Shown: positions 30,016-39,618 of the stretch, piece by piece | Numbering within the stretch: the stretch's first letter is position 1 | How the letters are laid out: each line of letters starts with the position of its first letter | Assembly (NCBI GenBank): GCA_013285425.1 | Contig: CP053447.1 | Location: forward strand, 2,734,001 to 2,798,000 | Reading direction: 5' to 3' | Length of the DNA: 64,000 nucleotides | DNA from: Ignavibacteriota bacterium | GTDB lineage: Bacteria > Bacteroidota > Ignavibacteria > Ignavibacteriales > Ignavibacteriaceae | Translations under genes and position numbers: made by a program | Notes under the pieces: generated by a model | What the model saw: the letters and a program-made list of their open reading frames with translations, nothing else | Databases searched by the model: none | Told to the model about the DNA's origin: nothing

Positions 30016-33000
30016 ATGTTTAGAGTTTTAATCAAGTTATTTTTTTTCTGCTTAATTGTTAGTTTATATTCTATTACACTGCAAGCTCAAAATAACTGCA
30101 TCAGTTGTCATAAGGATCTTAAACCCGAACAATTAAAAAAATTAACGAAAGTAACTTCCAGTGCTGAGCGCGGTTTGGGAATTATGGATAGAGGACAGGT
30201 TGCTAATTACCTTGGCAATTATGGTATCTTATCCAACTTTCATGAATATTTTAACGAATCAGTCCGCTGGCCTAAGGATGCTTCTGATGTAATTCAATAT
30301 TGTTATGGTTTAGGATTAGTTGTTGCATCTAAAAATAATGTAATCACTTCCGTAGTTGGCGGTCCATCAGATAAATACGATTGGGCACCAAAAGATGGCT
30401 CAAGAGGAAAATTATTTTCCGGTGATGTAAAAGCCGCCCCGCCGGATGAAACACCTTTTCTTGCACTAAGCGATAATCCGGAAACATGGCCGAAAGGATA
30501 TTTTGATAACAACGGAAACTGGATTGAAACTCCAAATGAAAGGCATTGGCCAGGTAAATATCGAATTGATATTGATCCGGATTCACCGAATTTTGGAAAT
30601 GAAGTTGTTGGTGAATTTGTTTCTGACAGAGATATCTATTGTATCTTTGATGATAAAGAAAATTCAAATCCTCAGGGTCCTTTAGGAATAGAAGTCGAAC
30701 AAACTGCATACTCTTACGGAAGACCTTATGCTGAAGACATGTTAATCTGGAGTTACAATGTTCGAAATACCAGCAGCAATGTGTTAGATAGTATTTACTT
30801 AGGCTATTATGCTATCTTCAGACCTGATTTTGATAATGCAGATTATATTAATATAATTGATTCAAATCCGGGAGATGGACACCAGAACGGAGATTTTGTT
30901 TATGTCTATGATATAAATAATACTAAAGACGGCGCCTGGGCAAGTGACCCGACTGAATTAGGAATGGTTGGGCTTAATATTCTGGAAACACCTAAAAATA
31001 TGGGTGTAACAGATTTTCATTATTTCAGCAGGGAATTTGCCCCCAAAACAGATGAAGAAATGTGGGCAATTATCAGCAGTAATCCAAACAATCCAAATCT
31101 GATGGTACCATCAGCATACTTCCATGGACCTGATAAGAGAATGGATATAACTAATCTTGACAGCTTAAAAAAATATTTTCCGACTGGTGCCGCAATTAAC
31201 TATTTTATTATGACAGGACCTTTTACACTAAACCCCGGTGAAACAGTAAATTCAGCAGTAGGATTAGTAATGGGTAATTCAGGAACAATTCCTAATCAGC
31301 CGGATACTGTAAATTTAATGAGTAATATGAGAATGCTGCAGCAGCTATCTAAAAGAGCTTTTCAAGGTTCCGGACCTCCTAAAACTCCTATTGTCAGAGC
31401 TGTTGCCGGTGATAAAGAAGTCAAACTTTTTTGGGATTCTGCCGCTGAGGATTCAAGGGATGTTTTAACTGGTAAAAAGGATTTTGAGGGTTATAAAATT
31501 TACAGAAGCGATAATCTCGGTAAAACCTGGGGAACTCCGATTACTGATCAATTTGGAAAAGTAATTGGATATAAGCCGATCAAAATTTTTGATTTGATTG
31601 ATGGTATAAAGGGACCTGATCCGGCTTTTAATCAATGGCTCGGTGACGACTCAGGTATTAAACATACTTATACAGATAAAAATCTTTTAAATGGTGTTGA
31701 ATATTGGTATTGCGTTACTTCGTACGACAAAGGTAATCAGAATCCTGATAGTTTAGAACAATCATACCAATCTCCGCTTGGAAGTTCTATTTTAGAAAGT
31801 AACACTGTTTCTGTTGTACCCGGAGTAAGACCTCAAAATTTTCAACCACCGGATTTCTCTCCGACTTTAACTCCGGAAGGTTCATTACCTCCTATAGGAG
31901 GTGTTTGCCAGGGATTTGTTTCAATCGAAATTGTTGAACCTGATTCAATCACTGGTGATGATTATGTAGTTACATTCGTTGATTCTACAATTGAGGTTAC
32001 CGGCTCTGATACAAACTACGTACTTGGTCTTAATCTTTACAGGATTAATTCAGTTACACGTGATACAACAATTCTTCTAGACCATCATTTATTTTCAGAC
32101 GAATCCAGAGATAACCTTCCAGTAACTGACGGATTCAGATTAGTTGCTATTAATACTCCGTCAGGTGTAGCTTTTCAGGGATGGACTTTGGTAAACGAAG
32201 ATACTTCGACTTTTCAATGGTCAACAAAGCCAATTCCTAAATACATTGGCGACCTCCAAACAGCGCAGGAAGAAGTTTATACTATCGATGATTATAGAAT
32301 TACTATTGATACAATCGGCGGATTGAATGCAAGACTTTATGATTACTTTACCGGCATTTTGTACGATACAATCTTCTATCATTTACCATTAAAAGTTGAA
32401 GTTGTTACCGATCCAAATAATCCAATTGATGTAAGCCAAAATACATTATTGATTGAATTTGCAGTCAAAGCTCCATGGGAGGAATACAGAAAATTTTATT
32501 ACAGCAGACTTGGCTGGGATTTAATTCCCGGCGGTAATGCATATTCTGCCGGCAGTTTCGGATTTTATGAAAGATATCCCGACATGCTTAATTTTGAAAG
32601 ATACGAGATTGACCCGGTTACAAATGATACTACTGTTACAGGTTTGGTCTTACGAACGAATAATCAGCCGGATACTTATATTAATGCTGATGGAGTAACT
32701 GTAAATCAAATTGCTATTGCTCCTTCACAAGGTGATCAATTTACAATAAGAACATTTAAACCATTCAGAAAAGAAATCAGATATGAATTTTCAACCAGAA
32801 AAGCTGGATATACTGATTCAAAGAATATTGATTTAAGCAAGATAAGAGCCGTCCCTGATCCTTACATTGTTTCTAATGAATATGAAACTTCACAATTCGG
32901 TAAACGATTAATGTTTAATCATCTGCCTAACGAGTGTAAAATATCAATCTACACTGTTGCAGGTGATTTTGTTAATGAAATTTATCATAACGATAACAGG

Positions 33001-33123
33001 GGATTTGATTTTTGGGATCTTAGAACATATAACGATCAATATATTGCTTACGGACTTTACGTGTTTGTTGTTAAACTTCCTGATGGGACACAGCACGTTG
33101 GAAAATTTTTAGTGATAAAATAA
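30016..33123 (+). CDS. Large exported protein with one CxxCH haem motif and FN3-like regions
   Basis: This 1035-residue protein is not assignable to a named family. It has a signal peptide (about 1-25), then immediately Cys28-Ile-Ser-Cys31-His32, a single c-type haem-binding motif in the mature N-terminus. The middle is beta-rich, with a fibronectin-like segment near 450-590 (KEVKLFWDSAAED, FEGYKIYRSDN, YWYCVTSYDKGNQ). The end (AVPDPYIVSNEYE, KISIYTVAGDFV, YGLYVFVVKLPDG, GKFLVIK) resembles a variant T9SS sorting domain with a P-D-P-Y entry instead of P-N-P-F. It is 13 bases after the TonB receptor and 27 bases before the PorV-like gene, so co-expression is likely. Whether haem is truly attached depends on a cytochrome c maturation system not seen here. 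Confidence 0.7.
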   Translation: MFRVLIKLFFFCLIVSLYSITLQAQNNCISCHKDLKPEQLKKLTKVTSSAERGLGIMDRGQVANYLGNYGILSNFHEYFNESVRWPKDASDVIQYCYGLGLVVASKNNVITSVVGGPSDKYDWAPKDGSRGKLFSGDVKAAPPDETPFLALSDNPETWPKGYFDNNGNWIETPNERHWPGKYRIDIDPDSPNFGNEVVGEFVSDRDIYCIFDDKENSNPQGPLGIEVEQTAYSYGRPYAEDMLIWSYNVRNTSSNVLDSIYLGYYAIFRPDFDNADYINIIDSNPGDGHQNGDFVYVYDINNTKDGAWASDPTELGMVGLNILETPKNMGVTDFHYFSREFAPKTDEEMWAIISSNPNNPNLMVPSAYFHGPDKRMDITNLDSLKKYFPTGAAINYFIMTGPFTLNPGETVNSAVGLVMGNSGTIPNQPDTVNLMSNMRMLQQLSKRAFQGSGPPKTPIVRAVAGDKEVKLFWDSAAEDSRDVLTGKKDFEGYKIYRSDNLGKTWGTPITDQFGKVIGYKPIKIFDLIDGIKGPDPAFNQWLGDDSGIKHTYTDKNLLNGVEYWYCVTSYDKGNQNPDSLEQSYQSPLGSSILESNTVSVVPGVRPQNFQPPDFSPTLTPEGSLPPIGGVCQGFVSIEIVEPDSITGDDYVVTFVDSTIEVTGSDTNYVLGLNLYRINSVTRDTTILLDHHLFSDESRDNLPVTDGFRLVAINTPSGVAFQGWTLVNEDTSTFQWSTKPIPKYIGDLQTAQEEVYTIDDYRITIDTIGGLNARLYDYFTGILYDTIFYHLPLKVEVVTDPNNPIDVSQNTLLIEFAVKAPWEEYRKFYYSRLGWDLIPGGNAYSAGSFGFYERYPDMLNFERYEIDPVTNDTTVTGLVLRTNNQPDTYINADGVTVNQIAIAPSQGDQFTIRTFKPFRKEIRYEFSTRKAGYTDSKNIDLSKIRAVPDPYIVSNEYETSQFGKRLMFNHLPNECKISIYTVAGDFVNEIYHNDNRGFDFWDLRTYNDQYIAYGLYVFVVKLPDGTQHVGKFLVIK

Positions 33124-33150
33124 ATTACAGCTTAATTGAACTTTTAGGTT

Positions 33151-34173
33151 ATGTTTATGAAGAAATTGATAATAATAATTTTAGTAATCCTTCCTGCTTC
33201 TGTTTTTGCAGGAGGCTTTTCAAAAGTTGGTACTGCTGCAGCACAATTTCTTAAAATCGGTGTTGGTGCAAGAGCTATGGGAATGGGCGGTTCATTTACC
33301 GCTGTTGCCAATGATATTAGTACTATCTATTGGAATCCTGCAGGGATAGCAAATCTGGATCGGCCGCTTATTGGCTTTACACATACAGAGTGGTTTGCAG
33401 ATATTTCACATGATTATGCCGGTATTGTTCTTCCAATTTCTTTTTCGGACTTTATAGCAATTCAAGCAATAATGCTTAATACGGGTGAACAAGAAGTTAC
33501 AACTGTTTCAAGTCCGGATGGAACAGGGATATTTTATGATGTAAAGGATTTATCAATCGGACTATCTTACGCCAGACAATTAACGGATAGATTTTCTGTC
33601 GGAGTATCGGTTAAGTATGTTGTACAGAATTTATACAATGTTCAGGCATCATCTTTTACATTTGATATCGGTTCTTATCTTAGAACCGGATTTCACAACC
33701 TTATAATCGGAATGGCAATTTCTAATTTTGGCGGTACAATGCAGCTTGATGGGCGCGATCTGATTACTATTGCAGATATTAACCAATCTTTTACCGGCAA
33801 TTACAATCCTGATGCAAGATTAGCAACTCAGGAATATCCGTTACCTCTGATTTTCAGAGCAGGAATTTCGATGGATGTTATCGGAGGCAGTGAATCTGTA
33901 TTTCAATCAGAAGATTATCGCCTTACTTTAGCTGCCGAAGGAACTCATCTTAATGATAATAATGAACGCTTTAATATTGGCAGTGAGATTTCCTGGACAG
34001 AAACAGTTTTTGTCAGAGCAGGATATAAAATAAATTATGATACAGAAAAATGGGCATTAGGTTTAGGTGTCAATATTCCCGTAGGTAATCAAAAGGTTGC
34101 TTTTGACTACGCATATATTAGTTTTGAAAACCTCGGGAATGTATCTCAGTTTTCTGTACAACTTCAATTGTAA
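33151..34173 (+). CDS. PorV/PorQ-type outer-membrane barrel protein
   Basis: This is a 340-residue protein with a signal peptide (about 1-20) and a FadL-like barrel. The diagnostic entry is FLKIGVGARAMGMGGSFTAV followed by STIYWNPAGIANL, seen in PorV and PorQ, which shuttle or hold T9SS cargo at the cell surface. It ends in a beta-strand with a C-terminal aromatic/Leu pattern (FSVQLQL). Its place directly after a putative T9SS cargo gene suggests a dedicated partner for that cargo; Ignavibacteria often carry several paralogues. It may therefore be a cargo-specific PorV homologue and not the general one. Confidence 0.85.
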   Translation: MFMKKLIIIILVILPASVFAGGFSKVGTAAAQFLKIGVGARAMGMGGSFTAVANDISTIYWNPAGIANLDRPLIGFTHTEWFADISHDYAGIVLPISFSDFIAIQAIMLNTGEQEVTTVSSPDGTGIFYDVKDLSIGLSYARQLTDRFSVGVSVKYVVQNLYNVQASSFTFDIGSYLRTGFHNLIIGMAISNFGGTMQLDGRDLITIADINQSFTGNYNPDARLATQEYPLPLIFRAGISMDVIGGSESVFQSEDYRLTLAAEGTHLNDNNERFNIGSEISWTETVFVRAGYKINYDTEKWALGLGVNIPVGNQKVAFDYAYISFENLGNVSQFSVQLQL

Positions 34174-34211
34174 TTTTTTCTTAAATAAAGATATGACAGG
34201 AGCAGTGTTAA

Positions 34212-35222
34212 ATGATTACTTATATCAGTAAAACAACTATGTTAATTTTGTTTACAGTTTTTAGTTTCACTTTTGTACTTAACGCTCAGAGTGAAGAAAA
34301 GAACGAAGGGGATAAAGAATTCAAAGTCTGGAAAATACCAAACATACCCAATGGTGCTGAATTTTACTTTTCGCCCGATGGACAAAGTCTTATTGGAAAT
34401 GCTAAGTTTGAAGATGATTCATCTCATCAGGTTTATACTTTAAAAATTGATGGGACAGATATTAAACGAATTAATTCTATTGGTGAAGATGCGTGTTCGT
34501 TTTATTTCCCTGACGGTAAAAAATTAATATGGACATCAACAAGAGACAATATAGACTTACCTAAAGGTAATTGGTCAAATCCAAAAGATTATCCGACAGG
34601 AGCAGAATTATATACAAGCGATCTTGACGGAGGAAACGTAGTAAGATTGACTAACAATCAATATTATGATGCTGAAGTTTCTGTTTCTCCGGATGGAAAG
34701 AAAATTTTATTTGCCAGACAAATTGATGGAAAATGTGATCTGTGGAAAATGAATTCTGACGGAACAGGTGAACATCAGATTACATTTACTGATGACTGGC
34801 AGGAAGGCGGCGCGTTTTATTTAAACGATAACGAGACTATTCTTTACAGAGCCTGGCTCCGTGAAAATGAAGGTCAAAGAGGAACGCCGATGACAATATT
34901 TACAATTAAAGATGATGGCACAAATCTGAAACAGCTTACATTCGATGAGGGCACAAATTGGGCGCCGTTCCCTGCACCGGATGGAGATCACTTTGCTTAC
35001 GTTCGTGTACTGCCACCTTTTAATTTCGAAATCTATTTAATGAGTATAAGTACAGGTGAGCAAATCCGTTTAACTTACAGCAATGCTTTCGATGGGTTTC
35101 CGGCAATTTCTCCCGATGGAAAATTACTTACATTTTCATCAAGCAGAGACGAAGCACCTGGAGTAAGAACATTATCGCCATATTTGATGGATATCTCATC
35201 TCTCAATATTGGACCAAAATAA
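34212..35222 (+). CDS. TolB-like WD40/PD40 beta-propeller protein
   Basis: This is a 336-residue exported protein with a signal peptide (about 1-25) and several PD40 repeats: FYFSPDGQSLIGNA, FYFPDGKKLIWTSTRDN, VSVSPDGKKILFARQIDG, FPAPDGDHFAYVRV and PAISPDGKLLTFSSSRDE. The fold is a six-bladed propeller as in the TolB periplasmic domain, but without the TolB N-terminal domain, so it is not the Tol-Pal component. An AGGAG Shine-Dalgarno precedes the ATG, 38 bases after the PorV-like gene, indicating the same operon. A periplasmic or surface binding role is likely; partner unknown. Confidence 0.8.
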   Translation: MITYISKTTMLILFTVFSFTFVLNAQSEEKNEGDKEFKVWKIPNIPNGAEFYFSPDGQSLIGNAKFEDDSSHQVYTLKIDGTDIKRINSIGEDACSFYFPDGKKLIWTSTRDNIDLPKGNWSNPKDYPTGAELYTSDLDGGNVVRLTNNQYYDAEVSVSPDGKKILFARQIDGKCDLWKMNSDGTGEHQITFTDDWQEGGAFYLNDNETILYRAWLRENEGQRGTPMTIFTIKDDGTNLKQLTFDEGTNWAPFPAPDGDHFAYVRVLPPFNFEIYLMSISTGEQIRLTYSNAFDGFPAISPDGKLLTFSSSRDEAPGVRTLSPYLMDISSLNIGPK

Positions 35223-35278
35223 ATAATATTTAATGAAAGGTATTTTAATCTTTTTTATTATTTAAAATTCATCTGAAC

Positions 35279-36601
35279 TTGTTGAAAAAAAAAGTTTTTA
35301 AAAGAATTAGAATTTTTATCGCTGTCTTCTCAATTATTTTGGGCAATATTGAATCTATTTCATTTGCCCAAAATGATGTAGATAAAAATGCAGATTCATT
35401 ATTACATCAGACTAATCCGCCTCAGCATAATTCTGACTTAAGATATTCGGTCTTTGGTCCGCCCTCGCCTGCTCAATGGAAGTTTCAGCTTTCTTTTATG
35501 AATTCAAAAGATCAGAATATATCTGCATTTAATTTCTATAAAAAAAATCAGCGTGATAAAACTCTTTTCCTTTCAATCATTAATAATGGATTGGATAATG
35601 CAAATCAATATCGTGTAAAACAAATTTCGGCAGGCGTTGTTGTTTTTCCTTTTAACGATGATGACAGATATCAGTTTGAATTAGGCGGAACTGTTGATGA
35701 TATTATTGATACTTCATTATACAACACGATCTTATTTTCAAGATTTACATATCGTCCTTTAAAGGAACTTTGGTTACGGTTTGGATTTGAATACTACAAT
35801 GGCTATCAGGCAGGTCACGGAGTAAATCCCTATATAAACTCTGATTTAAAATCTTATTACATATCAGCAAAATATAGTATGGGTTTTCTTACTCCTATGG
35901 CTGTTTTAGGAAGCGGACGGCTTGAGCAAAAGACAAATAACAGCTTTGGTGCCGGAACATTTTTATCATTTCCTTTCAATCTTTATGCTTTTGGCGGTTA
36001 TATTAAAAGTACAGATGAATCTGAAAATATAAGCACTGCTGCAATCGGAAGATGGACACCTTTTCGTTATGATTATTTGCCATCAGGATTTTTAATTTGG
36101 AAGCACAAATCTGATTATGATTTTCTGCTTGGCGGAATCTTCTTCGGCAACCGGAATCTCTTTGTTCAGCCGGCTGCTTTAGGTATGGTTACCGGAATGT
36201 TTGTAAGCAGTGTTACTTTACGGGTTAACAGCCAGTTAAGACAGAGAAAACTGCTTGCAATTTCTGAAGACTATGAAAGTTTTGATTATTCTTTATTCTA
36301 TGTGCATCTTAATCAAAAGATTAATAACAATGCAAACAATGTTGGGTTTACTGCTCTTCAGTTTTATAAACTGTTTTCGGAGGTGGATTTTCTAATTTTT
36401 TCGGATCCTGTGATTGGTTTGTTTTTCACAAAAGAAATAAATCCGTTATTTGATGTTAAAACTTTTAAACTTGTTGATAATAAGGAAAATTATATTTCAT
36501 ATCAGGTCGGCTTTAAAATCTTTAATGATTTTCTCTTTGAGGTAATTCATTATCCGTCAAAAAGAGATTATACTGTCGCATTATCTTATCTGTTATTGTG
36601 A
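35279..36601 (+). CDS. Putative outer-membrane beta-barrel protein
   Basis: This 440-residue protein with an N-terminal signal (cleavage likely after SFAQ, about residue 31) has no recognised family. The body is rich in alternating hydrophobic strands (FSRFTYRPLKELWLRFGFEYY, split by turns) and ends in VALSYLLL, an outer-membrane C-terminal signature-like strand. No ATG fits; translation would start at TTG 35279 or TTG 35282, with no clear Shine-Dalgarno, so the start is uncertain. It follows the TolB-like gene by 56 bases and may be a porin-like part of the same envelope group. Confidence 0.6.
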   Translation: MLKKKVFKRIRIFIAVFSIILGNIESISFAQNDVDKNADSLLHQTNPPQHNSDLRYSVFGPPSPAQWKFQLSFMNSKDQNISAFNFYKKNQRDKTLFLSIINNGLDNANQYRVKQISAGVVVFPFNDDDRYQFELGGTVDDIIDTSLYNTILFSRFTYRPLKELWLRFGFEYYNGYQAGHGVNPYINSDLKSYYISAKYSMGFLTPMAVLGSGRLEQKTNNSFGAGTFLSFPFNLYAFGGYIKSTDESENISTAAIGRWTPFRYDYLPSGFLIWKHKSDYDFLLGGIFFGNRNLFVQPAALGMVTGMFVSSVTLRVNSQLRQRKLLAISEDYESFDYSLFYVHLNQKINNNANNVGFTALQFYKLFSEVDFLIFSDPVIGLFFTKEINPLFDVKTFKLVDNKENYISYQVGFKIFNDFLFEVIHYPSKRDYTVALSYLLL

Positions 36602-36711
36602 CCTTTCAGACAATTCAAATTCTGTAGTAATTAGTAATTTTAATTATATTTAACATCGTAATTCAAAGTATAAATTAATAATTATTACAACTACACAGGA
36701 AAGAAATTTTT

Positions 36712-37095
36712 ATGGCAGATATCATTAAAATCGGAATATTGTTTGTTCATATAGCACTGATTTTTTACACCCTTTTTATAATATATGAGAGTAAAGAAAA
36801 AAGAGCTTCAACCAGAGTGCTTGTATTTATTACTATTGCAATTATCTCAGATATTATAGCTACAAGTTTTATGATGATCGGTGCAACTCAAACTTATTTT
36901 ACTTTGCATGGTATTGTCGGATACACTGGCTTACTTTTAATGATCATTGTCTTTGTTCTTCTGATCAGATTCAGATTGAAATATGGAAGCGAAACCTCTA
37001 TTACTAAAAGCTTTTATAATTATATAAGAATAGCTTATGTAGGATGGATAATCGCTTTTATTACCGGTGCAGCAGTCTCAATTTTCAGACACTGA
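36712..37095 (+). CDS. Small four-TM membrane protein (HsmA/TIGR03987-like)
   Basis: This is a 127-residue inner-membrane protein with four hydrophobic segments (about residues 5-24, 34-55, 64-86 and 103-123). The pattern of a His in TM1 (FVHIALIFYT) and HGIVGYTGLLLMI in TM3 resembles the TIGR03987/HsmA or DUF420-like families, in which paired His residues may bind haem. This is pattern recognition only. It sits between an outer-membrane barrel gene and an NHL propeller gene, with about 100-base gaps on each side, and could be transcribed with either. Confidence 0.55.
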   Translation: MADIIKIGILFVHIALIFYTLFIIYESKEKRASTRVLVFITIAIISDIIATSFMMIGATQTYFTLHGIVGYTGLLLMIIVFVLLIRFRLKYGSETSITKSFYNYIRIAYVGWIIAFITGAAVSIFRH

Positions 37096-37185
37096 AAATT
37101 TCTTCACAGTGAAATCAAAGAGATAATTAAACATCTTGTTTCAATAACAGTATAATTTATTTATAAACTAATTTTTCAAGATATT

Positions 37186-38187
37186 ATGAAAAAAATAATC
37201 CTCTATCTGATTATATCACTATCGTTTCTAACAATGAACGCAGCAGGTCAAAACTCTTCTTTACAAATTATTACAGGAAACGGTAAAGCTGGTTTTAAAG
37301 ATGGAAAAGATGCTGAGTTAAATAAACCAATCCGTTTAGCACCATATAAAAATAACTCTGTGGTTTTTGCCGATATAAATAATCATGCTATCCGGATAGT
37401 TACACTTGAAGGAGAAGTTACAACCATTGCCGGTGGTCCGGATAAAAAAGGTTATCGGGATGGTTTGTTTTCGGAAGCTGAATTTAATTCGCCTCACGGT
37501 GTTGCGTATGACAGCGTTAACGATATTATTTATGTTGCCGAAGCAGGAGCTAATCTTATCAGAACTATTACTAAAAATAAAGAAGGAGAATTTGTTGTAA
37601 GCACTTTAGCAGGAATTCCAAACGAAAAAGGTTTTAAAGATGGTAAATCTGATTCCGCTTTATTTAATTCGCCGCATGCAGTAATATTAAGAAAAGAAGG
37701 CGGAGTTTATGTTGTAGATATCGGAAACTCACGAGTGCGGCAGATAAAAGACGGGGTTGTATCTACTGTTGCCGGAAGCGGAAAATCCGGTAGTGATGAC
37801 GGCAAGTATGATGAAGCTTCTTTTGTTTACGCAATAGATATTGTATCAGATGGTACAAATATTTTTGTAGCTGATGCGGGAAGCAATCTGATCCGGAAAG
37901 TATTACCATACAAAACTGTCGAAACTGTTAAATTAAACGACACCCTCAATACTCCTCATGGGATTGCTGTTGATGAAAAAAACAACATCTACATTGCTGA
38001 TATGGGAACTCACAGAATTCTGAAGATTGACGCTCATGGTAACGTTACAACTATAGCAGGCACAGGTAAAGCAGGCTCTGAAACAAATGAATTAAACAGA
38101 CCCGCTGCTGTTTTAGTTCATGCTGGCTATTTGTGGATTGCTGATTTAGATAATCATCAAATTAAAATACTGAAACTTGATAATTAG
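37186..38187 (+). CDS. NHL-repeat beta-propeller protein, exported
   Basis: This is a 333-residue protein with a signal peptide (about 1-22) and five or six NHL repeats. Typical units are NKPIRLAPYKNNSVVFADIN, NSPHGVAYDSVNDIIYVAEA, NSPHAVILRKEGGVYVVDIG, NTPHGIAVDEKNNIYIADMG and NRPAAVLVHAGYLWIADLDN, each followed by a variable I-R-x-I strand and TIAG-like turn. NHL propellers bind proteins or ligands and sometimes carry lyase activity; no catalytic residues can be identified here. It is 32 bases before the ChaN-like gene, so the two are probably co-transcribed. Confidence 0.85.
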   Translation: MKKIILYLIISLSFLTMNAAGQNSSLQIITGNGKAGFKDGKDAELNKPIRLAPYKNNSVVFADINNHAIRIVTLEGEVTTIAGGPDKKGYRDGLFSEAEFNSPHGVAYDSVNDIIYVAEAGANLIRTITKNKEGEFVVSTLAGIPNEKGFKDGKSDSALFNSPHAVILRKEGGVYVVDIGNSRVRQIKDGVVSTVAGSGKSGSDDGKYDEASFVYAIDIVSDGTNIFVADAGSNLIRKVLPYKTVETVKLNDTLNTPHGIAVDEKNNIYIADMGTHRILKIDAHGNVTTIAGTGKAGSETNELNRPAAVLVHAGYLWIADLDNHQIKILKLDN

Positions 38188-38219
38188 AATTTTTTATTTT
38201 TACTAATAAGGAGAATGGT

Positions 38220-39560
38220 ATGAAAGTATTGACAATACTTGTTTTGTTACCTCTTTTAATCGGTTCGGGTTTAGCTCAGGATTTTGATTCTGAAAGACTT
38301 CCAATTGGTGACATTAATCGTAAATATGATTTCTGTACGGTTAAACTAAATAAAATATTTGATACAAAAGCTGGCAAAGAAATTACTTATGATGATATGA
38401 TATCCGAACTTAAAAATTACCGTATTGTTATGGTTGGTGAATCGCATACAAATCAGCTTTATCATGATGTTGAACTGAGTGTAATTAAAGGTTTATATGA
38501 AGCCGGTAAACCTGTAGTGCTTGCTCTTGAAATGTATAATCCAAAGCAAGATGAAGCACTTGCAGACTGGGTCAGCGGTAAAACAGATCCCAATACATTT
38601 ATGGAACAAACAGATTATTTAACTACCTGGGGACATAATTACCGTTATTATAAAGCCATTTTCGATTACGCAAGAGAAAAACATATTCCGATGTTCGGAG
38701 TTAATACTGAGAAAAAGTACACTTCCAAAATCGGAAGAAGCGGAGTAGCCAGCCTAACTGAAGAAGATCTTAAAGCTATCCCTAAAATAGATACAACTGA
38801 CATTGAACATAAATTTTTAATAAAAGTTTTGATGCAGGGAATGGATGCAACCATGCCGGATCAATTTAATAATATGTATCCTGCTCAAAGTCTTTGGGAT
38901 GCAGCTATGGGTGAAGGTGCAATTAGAACTGCTGAGAAATATCCCGAAGCTACTGTCGTTTTATTAGCCGGAAGCGGACACGTGATTTATAATAACGGTA
39001 TCGGTAAAATAATTCAGAAAAGAAGCAGCCTTTCATTCGCATCTGTTGTTCCGGTTGATATCCCTGAAAAAAATAAAGAAGAAGGTATGATGCAGATCAG
39101 AAAAGAGATAAAGAAAGAAAAAACAGATGATAATAAAACTGAAATGCCTCATAAAGAAGGAATGCAGGAAAAGGAAAAACTTTCAAACCCTCATATGCTT
39201 ATGATGTCAGATGAAACTCCTTATAAGATTGTTGTAAAAAGTTATGCAGATTTTATCTGGGGAGTTAAAGAAGTTAAAGAAGAATTGTATCCTGCATTTG
39301 GATTCAGTATTAAAGATGAACCTCAGGATGGCGGATATTTGGTTGAAAGAGTTATGCCAAAAACAATTGCATTTGAAAACGGCTTGAAACGAAATGATAT
39401 TATTCTTTCGATAGATGGAAAGACTTTTGAAAACTCAACTCAGCTAAAAAAATATTTGCAATTTAAAAACTGGGATGAACAAATGTCATTCTCACTTCTA
39501 AGAGGCGATGAACAAGTTGATTTATCATTTGTTATTAAACCTGTTAAAGATGATGAATAA
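38220..39560 (+). CDS. ChaN-like (Tiki superfamily) protein with C-terminal PDZ domain
   Basis: This is an exported 446-residue protein with a signal peptide (about 1-19). Residues 50-280 form a ChaN/cofactor-haem-binding domain of the TraB/Tiki/EreA-like clan, with VMVGESHTNQLYHDVE, VVLALEMYNPKQDEAL and VVLLAGSGHVIYNNGIG, the Gly-Glu-x-His and Gly-x-x-His motifs of this clan. Residues about 360-440 are a PDZ domain (GYLVERVMPKTIAFENGL, NDIILSIDGK). Campylobacter ChaN binds two haems between protomers; Tiki relatives are metalloproteases, so haem binding versus proteolysis is open. A strong AAGGAGAATG Shine-Dalgarno precedes the ATG. It is followed after 58 bases by a PDZ-containing peptidase fusion, so the two may act on common substrates. 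Confidence 0.8.
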   Translation: MKVLTILVLLPLLIGSGLAQDFDSERLPIGDINRKYDFCTVKLNKIFDTKAGKEITYDDMISELKNYRIVMVGESHTNQLYHDVELSVIKGLYEAGKPVVLALEMYNPKQDEALADWVSGKTDPNTFMEQTDYLTTWGHNYRYYKAIFDYAREKHIPMFGVNTEKKYTSKIGRSGVASLTEEDLKAIPKIDTTDIEHKFLIKVLMQGMDATMPDQFNNMYPAQSLWDAAMGEGAIRTAEKYPEATVVLLAGSGHVIYNNGIGKIIQKRSSLSFASVVPVDIPEKNKEEGMMQIRKEIKKEKTDDNKTEMPHKEGMQEKEKLSNPHMLMMSDETPYKIVVKSYADFIWGVKEVKEELYPAFGFSIKDEPQDGGYLVERVMPKTIAFENGLKRNDIILSIDGKTFENSTQLKKYLQFKNWDEQMSFSLLRGDEQVDLSFVIKPVKDDE

Positions 39561-39618
39561 TTTTGATGTTCATTATGTGATAAATTTTTTCTTATGATAG
39601 TTTCTAAAAGGAACAGCT

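Noticed and set aside
34212..35222. TolB of the Tol-Pal system
   Set aside because: Only the propeller is present; the TolB N-terminal domain and neighbouring tolA, tolQ, tolR and pal are absent.
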